Shown here piece by piece: positions 22,901 to 34,900 of a stretch of 64,000 bases of DNA. The notes under the pieces were generated by a model, which saw nothing but the letters and a program-made list of their open reading frames with translations, was not told where the DNA came from and searched no databases. The DNA lies in contig OZ024854.1 of NCBI GenBank assembly GCA_964017155.1, forward strand, positions 52,717,978 through 52,781,977, in the 5' to 3' direction. A program made the position numbers and the translations under genes. Source of the DNA: Oasisia sp. SBJ-2009. Taxonomy: Eukaryota > Annelida > Polychaeta > Sabellida > Siboglinidae. Numbering within the stretch: position 1 is the stretch's first letter; each line of letters begins with the position of its first letter.

Positions 22901-25900
22901 ATATGTCATACATCCAGATAAAACCAACAAAAGTATATAACACGAGTGTAAAAATAACACAAGTGACGCAAATGATGTACATCAAACGGTCGTAGTCCAA
23001 CTCAGTCGATGCCGAAGCGATGACATTGACAGCCAACTTTTACCAAGTTTGTGCGACGCGATTGAAGCAATAATTCTTACAGAAAAAACTACTTACATGC
23101 CCCTCAATTTCCACATCCGATCCCCCTTCCATTTCACCATAATCGCTGTCACTATGCCACACCATCTGTGCAACATCAGTTGCCGAAAAAATGATGACAA
23201 AGTTCGACGAAGACGCACTCGAAGAAAATCGATGTAAATAAAAAATTTCAATATGGCAACCCATGCACGTGACAAGTTGGTGTTGTTGCAAACTGTATCC
23301 GCTAGGTTGTGTTAAAATTTAGAAGCGCTTAGCGCAGTAGTTAATCGCCAGGAATTTTTCGAATACAAGGTCCTGACAGCGGCCGGTCCCGGCCGGTCCA
23401 GTAGTCTGCAGGGCGGCCGGCCGCGGCCGTTCTAGGATCTAATCAGTTAACCACCTCAAGTTGAGTCTTTCTCGTCCCTGCAACAAACTACTATTTAGAG
23501 ACCACAACCTCATCACATAGCTGCACTTTCAAACAGTTCAATAGAAATAGGTTGTTTCAAGAAACACCTATAAAAACCATCTCTCATCAAAGATGACAAA
23601 ATAAAAACCATGTTATATGCATAATGTAAATGTAAAACTGAAAAATCTGGTCATTCAAATGATAGCTGTGGAAAGCATTCAGACAAGTTACAATTACTGC
23701 AGAAGAACCATTCATCAATATATTATACTAACAGGTATCAGGTTTATAGCTAAGTCACCCAATTTTCAAAATGGTAGCAAGTGGATTCAAACCCCAGTCC
23801 TCACTATAAAGCTAGACGTGCTGTGCACTAGGCCACAGCGACACACACAACAGACAATACAAACATGTAAGACAGTTAGTTACCCGTGACCAAACTTGCA
23901 AAACTTGCGAGTGCATGCCTCTCCATAGCGACAGGGTTTGACAAAGGCGCGTGCTGGCAGCGGGTTGTTGGCGGCACGGTGGGGATCCTCAGCCGCACTC
24001 TTGGCATGCAACTGACAACAACACATCACTCAGTGGTACATCATCACTCTAGTGGTACATCATCACTCTAGTGGTACATCCCTGACACTCACACAGGCTA
24101 ACACTCTCCTACTTTGTAAGGAACCTGTTTACTACTATTTGACAGTACCAATGACACAGCACACACCAATGAAAACATTATACCTTTTAATAACAGGCTG
24201 TTGGTTATATAATATCCCCACCTGTTCCTGTGTCATAAAGTATCCCCACCTGTTCCTGTGTCATAAAGTATCCCCACCTGTTCCTGTGTCATAAAGTATC
24301 CCCACCTGTTCCTGTGTCATAAAGTATCCCCACCTGTTCCTGTGTCATAAAGTATCCCCACCTGTTCCTGTGTCATAAAGTATCCCCACCTGTTCCTGTG
24401 TCATAAAGTATCCCCACCTGTTCCTGTGTCATAAAGTATCCCCACCTGTTCCTGTGTCATAAAGTATCCCCACCTGTTCCTGTGTCATAAAGTATCCCCA
24501 CCTGTTCCTGTGTCATAAAGTATCCCCACCTGTTCCTGTGTCATAAAGTATCCCCACCTGTTCCTGTGTCATAAAGTATCCCCACCTGTTCCTGTGTCCG
24601 CCAGAACTCAGCGTCCTGTGTGTTCTCCAGGTGACAGTTGAGAGCCAGGATGTCAGGCAGAGACTTGACAAACTTACTCTGCACCTGCAAGTGTAAGGCA
24701 CACCAATGTCACAACAGTGTCATACCAATGTCACAACAGTGTCATACCAATGTCACAACAGTGTCACACCAATGTCACAACAGTGTCATACCAATGTCAC
24801 ACCAATGTCACAAGAGTGTCACACCAATGTCACACCAATGTCACAACAGTGTCATACTAATGTCACACCAATGTCACAACAGTGTCACACCAATGTCACA
24901 ACAGTGTCACACCAATGTCACAACAGTGTCACACCAATGTCACAACAGTGTCACACCAATGTCACAACAGTGTCACACCAATGTCACAACAGTGTCACAC
25001 CAATGTCACAACAGTGTCACACCAATGTCACAACAGTGTCACACCAATGTCACAACAGTGTCACACCAATGTCACAACAGTGTCACACCAATGTCACAAC
25101 AGTGTCACACCAATGTCACAACAGTGTCATACCAATGTCACAACAGTGTCACACCAATGTCACAACAGTGTCGCACCAATGTCACAACAGTGTCACACCA
25201 ATGTCACAACAGTGTCACACCAATGTCACAACAGTGTCGCACCAATGTCACAACAGTGTCATACTAATGTCACAACAGTGTCACACCAATGTCACAACAG
25301 TGTCACAACAGTGTCATACCAATGTCACAACAGTGTCACACCAATGTCACAACAGTGTCGCACCAATGTCACAACAGTGTCACACCAATGTCACAACAGT
25401 GTCACACCAATGTCACAACAGTGTCACACCAATGTCACAACAGTGTCACACCAATGTCACAACAGTGTCACACCAATGTCACAACAGTGTCATACCAATG
25501 TCACAACAGTGTCACACCAATGTCACAACAGTGTCGCACCAATGTCACAACAGTGTCACACCAATGTCACAACAGTGTCACACCAATGTCACAACAGTGT
25601 CGCACCAATGTCACAACAGTGTCATACTAATGTCACAACAGTGTCACACCAATGTCACAACAGTGTCACAACAGTGTCATACCAATGTCACAACAGTGTC
25701 ACACCAATGTCACAACAGTGTCGCACCAATGTCACAACAGTGTCATACTAATGTCACAACAGTGTCACACCAATGTCATAACAGATCACTCCAATGTCAC
25801 AAGACTTAAATGGGGCTGGTACTTCTCACAGCGATTAGACCAGGCCTGTGTGTAGATACACTTACATGGGGCTGGTACTTCTCACAGCGAGTACACCAAG

Positions 25901-28900
25901 CCTGTGTGTAGATACACTTACATGGGGCTGGTACTTCTCACAGCGAGTACACCAGGCCTGTGTGTTCACCTCCTGACTCAAACTTCTCTCCACGACTGAT
26001 GCAAATGTGTGTTGTGCCGGAGTCTCAGCCCTGAGTGATGCCACACTGCCTGAAAGTAGAGCAAGTTGCATTTCAGTTGTATGATTTTACAAAATATGCG
26101 TATGTTCCAAGGCGTACGCCGACTGCAACATACTGAACATGATCAAGTTGGTGAAACCATGTGAATTTTTTTATGTATTTAATATATACTCTAAAATAAT
26201 GACATATTTTGTCGTAGTCTCTCCAAATATAAGCAATATCATTTTCCACAAATTGATTATTAAATGTCTAATGAAAGTGATAAGGAAACTAATTATTATA
26301 AGACTGACAAACATCCTTAGTATTAGTAGCGAATGGGTTAGCTGAAACATGGCTAAAATAACATTAACATGAAACATTTAAATACTGCCAGCCATCCTTA
26401 GTACAGTCGCGTCTCACAATAACGTGCCTCCTTATAACACGAATTGCATATAACGCGGTCAGATGTGGACCCCGAATGTCTGCCGCCAGGGGGGAAATGG
26501 GTGCTACAGCTAACAATAGTGCTGTAATTATCTGTCACTTATTTTTATGAAGTCCTCATGTTTGTCTTGTACAGGTGTTTCTAGAAACAATTTATTGATA
26601 TAAGAAATTTAACAAAGAAGTACAAATGCGATGCTGAGTTCGTTGTTTGTTGTGCCCCTGGCTTCTGCTTTGCCGTCAGTTTTGCGGCACCAATCCGATC
26701 GTTTTTCAAACCGATCTATTGTGTAACTAGCACTTGGTTTGTGTGGTGGTGTCTTAAGTGTTTGTTTAAAATGTGACCAATTCCTTTGATTGCATTTAAT
26801 TAACTTTAGGCACAGTAAATTTGGTGCAAAGTATTGTTTGTTTGCGCCGATATCAATCGCATTTGTCTCCTGCCAGTTCGCTGTGGCTTCCGCGAACGGG
26901 CACATTCGCTGACTTGTAAATGGCAATTAAATTGCTTACGAATCGGGCAGTGACGAACAATAATTACGATACTGAAATGGCAGGTGTCACATTCTGTAAC
27001 GGCTCGGTTTTTAGAATGTGAATCAAATTTAATCAAACACAAGTTTAAGTGCGCTGCATATTTTATTCCCAGCCACTCGCTGCATCATACATGGTGCGCA
27101 TGCGCATTCCAGATACCTAGTGGATCACGTGTCCATGTGTAGGGTCTATCTCACACGTAGTCCAGTAGGGGGAACCAATACACTACAGCAGGCTAACAGT
27201 TATGATATGTTTTCACTATGTCTACGAAAAAACATTTACTTGTGCGCGAATATACAAATTCGTCAACTGCATATGAACCACAGTAGCCTCGAACCACGGT
27301 GAGTTGCATTATAAATCGGCGATCTAAATGTGTGATCTAAATGTATATTTTGGGATTGATTGAAAGATGAAATCAAGCCAATAGTGAACACAACTAGTAT
27401 AGGTATTCATATTTGACTGAATTCGGCAACATGTCAACTCATTTGTGCATTTCGGCTACTGAGTTCAAGGTTATTTTAGACCATGACAGCAGTACTGTGT
27501 TATCGCTCTGCCTCAGTTCGCATCGCCAGATGAGGCGTGTTGGCTCTGAATTTATTTCAAAACTGTACACCATTCGCAAGTTTTACTCAGTTCAACATTC
27601 GACAGTGTATACTATTTTAATGTAATACACATTTACGTTGGTTGTCAATGTCAATTAGTTTTATAAATCACGCATAGACCACGCAACCAGCACATTGGCT
27701 TCAGTTACTGTTGTGGCGTTTTGGGGGATGGTGGCACCCCTGGCGGAATATAATGTATAACGCGCCTTGTTTATAACGGGGTTCCATTTCGTGGATCCCA
27801 ACTACTGCGTTATAGCGAGGCGCGACTGTAGTAGCTAATGTTCAAAACATGACAAAAAATAACAACAAATGTTTTACTTTCATATGGTAAGAGACCAAAT
27901 TGTCTAAAGCGAAGCAATAGCTTATCTAGTTACAGCCCCTCCCCCATATCTCTGTATTCACCCAACACACACCTCAACTCAACGCTGAGTCATTGATGTG
28001 TCAGATCAACACACACCTCAACTCAAGGCTGAGTCATTGATGTGTCAGATCAACACACACCTCAACTCAAGGTTGAGTCATTGATGTGTCAGATCAACAC
28101 ACACCTCAACTCAAGGCTGAGTCATTGATGTGTCAGATCAACACACACCTCAACTCAAGGCTGAGTCATTGATGTGTCAGATCAACACACACCTCAACTC
28201 AAGGCTGAGTCAGTGGTGTGTCAGATCAACACACACCTCAACTCAAGGTTGAGTCATTGATGTGTCAGATCAATTAGACTGAACAGTCTCTGGGTAGAGT
28301 CAGTTTACAACAGAAGTATGGCAGAATGAGAGAGAAGGGTGGGAGGCTGTGAATGCGTGGTACCGGGCAGTAGAGAGGTCAACAGGCGGCGTTGTAGCAG
28401 ACTGGCCACTGGCACACGACACAAAGTACACAGGTCATCATTGGCCACTGGCACACGACACAAAGTACACAGGTCATCATTGGCCACTGGCACACGACAC
28501 AAAGTACACAGGTCATCATTGGCCACTGGCACACGACACAAAGTACACAGGTCATCATTGGCCACTGGCACACGACACAAAGTACACAGGTCATCATTGG
28601 CCACTGGCACACGACACAAAGTACACAGGTCATCATTGGCCACTGGCACACGACACAAAGTACACAGGTCATCACTGGCCACTGGCACACGACACAAAGT
28701 ACACAGGTCATCACTGGCCACTGGCACACGACACAAAGTACACAGGTCATCACTGGCCACTGGCACACGACACAAAGTACACAGGTCATCATTGGCCACT
28801 GGCACACGACACAAAGTACACAGGTCATCATTGGCCACTGGCACATGAAACAAAGTACACAGGTCATCATTGGCCACTGGCACACGACACAAAGTACATA

Positions 28901-31900
28901 GGTCAAAACTGCCCACTGGCACATGACAAAGTATACAGGTCAGTGTAATTCAAAGCATCATGCTGAGTGATATTAAACGCTAAATTTTATGAGGCTAAGA
29001 TATTGAAGTCTTTCCTCAGTTGTTATGTGATTAATTCTGCTTTTTTATGTAATTTAATTTACCTGAATTTGTCTACTACTCTAAGTGGACACAACAACTG
29101 CTGGTCCAAGTTGTTTTGTGACACCTATTTGACATCAGAGACCTATTTGACACAAGAGACCTATTTGATGCATATGACCTAACATAGAGCTAGTTGACAA
29201 GTGACCTCCCTGACACGTGACCTACTTCACACGTGACATATGCGACATACTGACATACATGACGTACGTCATGCATGTGATCTACTTGACATACATGACC
29301 TATAGGTGGCCTATGCGGTATCAGTTACTTATGAGATAACCCACGTGTGATGCGACCTAGTTGGTAACTGGTAAGCATGACCTATTTGTTACAAGTGACA
29401 TTCTTAGACAAGTCTTCCAAGAAACATGAACTACTAATTAGTAAGTGTGACCTACTTTTGCCATGCGACCTACTTGAAGCTGTCGTGTCGGGATATGAGA
29501 GGTCAATGAGGTGGGAGCATGTGTCTCTCTTGCTCGACTCGCCACACTTGCACGTGAACTTGTTCTCAATGTAGACCCCAAACAGCCGTCTAATGACAGA
29601 CTCCTCCTGACGCGACTCGGTGTCACTACTGCAAGAACACACCGAGTCACATACATTGAGTCACCGACACTAATGATACAGTCCTCTCTGCACACACCTG
29701 TGTCACTACTGCAAGAACACACCAAGTCACATTCATTGAGTCACCAACACTAATAATACACTCCTCTCTGCACACACCTGTGTCACTAATGCAAGAACAC
29801 ACACTGAGTCACATACATTGAGTCACCGACACTAATGATACACTCCTCTCTGCACACACCTGTGTCACTACTGCAAGAACACACCGAGTCACATACATTG
29901 AGTCACTGACACTAATGATACACTCCTCTCTGTACACACCTGTGTCACTACTGCAAGAACACACACTGAGTCACATACATTGAGTCACCGACACTAATGA
30001 TACACTCCTCTCTGTACACACCTGTGTCACTACTGCAAGAACACACCGAGTCACATACATTGAGTCACCGACACTAATGATACACTCCTCTCTGCACACA
30101 CCTGTGTCACTACTGCAAGAACATACCGAGTCACATACATTGAGTCACCAACACTAATGATACACTCCTCTCTGCACACACCTGTGTCACTAATGCAAGA
30201 ACACACACTGAGTCACATACATTGAGTCACCGACACTAATGATACACTCCTCTCTGCACACACATGTGTCACTACTGCAAGAACACACCGAGTCACTAAT
30301 GATACACTCCTCCTCACGCACCTCTGTGTCACCACTGTCAGTACACTGAGGAGTCACTGACACTGCCAACCGACTCCTTTGTGTTGCTACTACTAGAAAC
30401 TGTAATGACAACAAATGAGTGTGTCTGTTGCCATTGCGTGTGTAGTGGCGTACCTTGGCGTTGTCTTGACCTCAGCCTGGTCCTGTGTGTCTCCTCCTGG
30501 CCTCTCCTTAGTGGCCTCCTCCTCTACCTTTTGTTTAGCTTGAACCTTGCGAGCTTCTACCAATTCCTGTCAATGGCGTCATATTTAAAATGCAAACTTC
30601 CCCTGCTAGGTGACATGGACACAGTGTGATATAAAAGTATCTCATAAAAACACACAGGTCACACAAACATGTAGATCATAGACTCACACAGTTCATGCAA
30701 AGACATAGATCATTTACTGAAGGGCTTAGTAAATATAAAAAATCCAATACTCCCAATACACATGAGTGTAGTACTCCGCGGTGACCACATCTGTGGAACA
30801 AACACATGAGTGTAGTACCCTGCAGTGACCATATCAGTGGAACAAACACATGAGTGTAGTACTCCGCGGTGACCACATCAGTGGAACAAACACATGAGTG
30901 TAGTACCCTGCAGTGACCACATCAGTGGAACAAACACATGAGTGTAGTACCCTGCAGTGACCACATCAGTGGAACAAACACATGAGTGTAGTACTCCGCG
31001 GTGACCACATCAGTGGAACAAACACATGAGTGTAGTACCCTGCAGTGACCACATCAGTGGAACAAACACATGAGTGTAGTACCCTGCAGTGACCACATCA
31101 GTGGAACAAACACATGAGTGTAGTACCCTGCAGTGACCACATCAGTGGAACAAACACATGAGTGTAGTACTCTGCAGTGACCACATCAGTGGAACAAACA
31201 CATGAGTGTAGTACCCTGCAGTGACCACATCAGTGGAACAAACACATGAGTGTAGTACCCTGCAGTGACCACATCAGTGGAACAAACACATGAGTGTAGT
31301 ACTCCGCGGTGACCACATCAGTGGAACAAGTCTCATTTTTATATATTTCTTCTGCTGTGCCTGTAAATGTGTGGTTAGTTTTTGAAATAATAAACCAAGT
31401 GCCATTCACTGACATGTAATATGGTCTGCCCATTCGTATCGACAGAAAGCGTCTGCATACACCATATAATTACTTTAGCAACTGCATCAACTGAACATAG
31501 ATGTCAATGTATCACTGCTACTTATTGGTTTCTCCAATGTTATTGGATGAGGTGAGGGTGGGTGGCACTGATCATATCCAATGTTGTTACATGAGGTGAG
31601 GGTGGGTGGCACTGATCTATCCAATGTTGTTACATGAGGTGAGGGTGGGTGGCACTGATCTATCCAATGTTGTTACATGAGGTGAGGGTGGGTGGCACTG
31701 ATCTATCCAATGTTGTTACATGAGGTGAGGGTGGGTGGCACTGATCTATCCAATGTTGTTGGATGAGGTGAGGGTGGGTGGCACTGATCTATCCAATGTT
31801 GTTACATGAGGTGAGGGTGGGTGGCACTGATCTATCCAATGTTGTTACATGAGGTGAGGGTGGGTGGCACTGATCTATCCAATGTTGTTGGATGAGGTGA

Positions 31901-34900
31901 GGGTGGGTGGCACTGATCTATCCAATGTTGTTACATGAGGTGAGGGTGGGTGGCACTGATCTATCCAATGTTGTTGGATGAGGTGAGGGTGGGTGGCACT
32001 GATCTATCCAATGTTGTTACATGAGGTGAGGGTGGGTGGCACTGATCCTATCCAATGCTGTTGGATGAGGTGAGGGTGGGTGGCACTGATCCTATCCAAT
32101 GTTGTTACATGAGGTGAGGGTGGGTGGCACTGATCCTATCCAATGCTGTTGGATGAGGTGAGGGTGGGTGGCACTGATCCTATCCAATGCTGTTGGATGA
32201 GGTGAGGGTGGGTGGCACTGATCCTATCCAACTGTTTGGATTTACTGGAATTGTTTATATTTATGAAACCCGTAACTGTCACATGAAGACCTTATCAAAA
32301 TTGTGAATGATCACAACAAATATGGCAGCTTCCTTATTCAACCCAGACAAAATAACTGATCATATGTTACAACGTTCTCTTATTTGGTGGTTATATATCA
32401 CATCAGTACTTAAGAGATCTTTGTATGAAATCAACTTAAAAGCAGAGAAGTAACTATGATATCGTACCCAAACAACCATACTGACAGTAAATAGACACTA
32501 CTGATAGAGTAACCATGGTGACACTTACAGCATGGATCTGTTGCACAATGAAACGACTCCAGTTTTGTATGAGTCGGGGAAGATTCGCTTTCCCCATCGA
32601 CTCCTCCGCGTCTCCCAGTACAAGGCCCAGGGCAGATGCCTCAGGGATGGTGCGGAAAGCTCGCAGGAAGTTACTGGCCTACAAGGAACAGCTGACATGT
32701 AGGGCTGGGCATTACACAAGAGCACACAATGGATACCTACATACACAATACAGGGCAGGTAGAATGATGTAGACACAACTCTTGATGGCATGAGCTAATA
32801 ACATAGGCATGTAGAGTTAAGTAAACACAACTCTTGATGGAATGAGCCAGTAATGCTGCATTATTTCATTGTCAAAGTGCCTGAGTTGATGGGTGACCGT
32901 ATTAACTGCACTACTTTCCTACACTTCACTGTTAAGGACATGTTTCGGGGCTGTCCCAGTGCAACCTTAATGACAAGGTGGCTCTACTACTGAGGTGACC
33001 ATAAAGCAAGGCTCAATTGTATAACTTTGTACTTCTTGGAGTATCCTATCACGTTATTGTACGATCTAGATCTTCATGTACTGTCGGTGGAGGCTGATCC
33101 CAACTTAGATCGAAGAGGTCAGACAACTACTTACACAAGTGTATTGAAATAATCTGTTATAATGACTCCAGGCCTGAGACTACAACCCCAGCCTACTGGG
33201 GTCTACAACCTTCAGTCTGAGCCTACTAGGGTCTACAAGCTTCAGTGTGAGCCTACTAGGGTCTACAACATTCAGTCTGAGCCTACCAGGGTCTACAACC
33301 TTCAGTCTGAGTCTACCAGGGTCTACAACCTTCAGTCTGAGCCTACCAGGATCTACAACCTTCAGTCTGAGCCTACCAGGGTCTACAACCTTCAGTCTGA
33401 GCCTACTAGTGTCTACAACCTTCAGTCTGAGCCTACCAGGGTCTACAACCTTCAGTCTGAGCCTACCAGGGTCTACAACCTTCAGTCTGAGCCTACTAGG
33501 GTCTACAACCTTCAGTCTGAGCCTACTAGGCGACCTGAGTGAACTGGTGTTTACAACCCACCTGACATGTCTTGCCTTTCTGACTGTCGAGCATGTGGAA
33601 GAGGAAGCTGAGTTCACAGCTCAGGCAGAACTCCTTGTCACAGATGTGTCCCAGCAGGGCACAGCGCAGCGGCTCAATGAAGTACAACACCTGGCAACAA
33701 CATTCCACAGATGAGTATAATACATAGCAACAACATTCCACGGGTGAGTATAACATCTAGCAACAACATTCCATGGGTGAGTATAACATCTAGCAACAAC
33801 ATTCAACAAGTGAGTATAATACCGAGCAACAACATTCAAGTCAGTATAGCACTTTGTAACACATTTCCAGGGCAGTACATCTGGCAACAATATTATACAG
33901 GTCAGCAAAGCACTTGGCAACATTCCAAGGTCATTACAACACCTATAGGTGACTGAAGTAGAGCACATGACAACAATCTATAGCTGATTGAAGTAGAGCG
34001 CACGACAACAATCTACAGGTGACTAAAGTAGAGCGCACAACAACAATTTATAGCTGACTGAAGTAGAGCACATGACAACAATCTACAGGTGACTGAAGTA
34101 GAGCACATGACAACAATCTACAGGTGACTGAAGTAGAGCACATGACAACAATCTACAGGTGACTGAAGTAGAGCATACGACAACAATCTACAGGTGACTG
34201 AAGTAGAGCACACAACAACAATCTACAGGTGACTGAAGTAGAGCACACAACAACAATCTACAGGTGACTGAAGTAGAGCATACGACAACAATCTACAGGT
34301 GACTGAAGTAGAGCACACAACAACAATCTACAGGTGACTGAAGTAGAGCACACAACAACAATCTACAGGTGACTGAAGTAGAGCACACAACAACAATCTA
34401 TACACGTCAGTTCATGATGAACAACACCTGATAGTAACATTGCACTGGTCAGTTGAATGGAGTACAGCATGTAGCAACAACATTCAACATGTCAGTGTAG
34501 ATGTCATGTGGATGACAACCAGCACCAAGAGTGACTGGACGACTACAGCCATTGAGCAGGGACAGAAGAAGCCCTGTCAGTGGTGTCTCACTATGTTCAC
34601 TGAGCAGGGACAGAAGAAGCCCTGTCAGTGGTGTCTCAAGATGTTCATTGAGCAGGGACAGAAGAAGCCCTGTCAGTGGTGTCTCACTATGTTCACTGAG
34701 CAGGGACAGAAGAAGCCCTGTCAGTGGTGTCTCACTATGTTCATTGAGCAGGGACAGAAGAAGCCCTGTCAGTGGTGTCTCAAGATGTTCATTGAGCAGG
34801 GACAGAAGAAGCCCTGTCAGTGGTGTCTCACTATGTTCATTGAGCAGGGACAGAAGAAGCCCTGTCAGTGGTGTCTCAAGATGTTCATTGAGCAGGGACA

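Noticed and set aside
24638..25809. 367-codon Cys/His-rich frame ([11 protein letters not shown] repeats)
   Set aside because: The 22-bp array in PAN2 intron 16; several overlapping frames are equally open.
28305..28948. Frames of 170-205 codons on both strands
   Set aside because: The 39-bp array, open in several frames at once, with no splice or start context.
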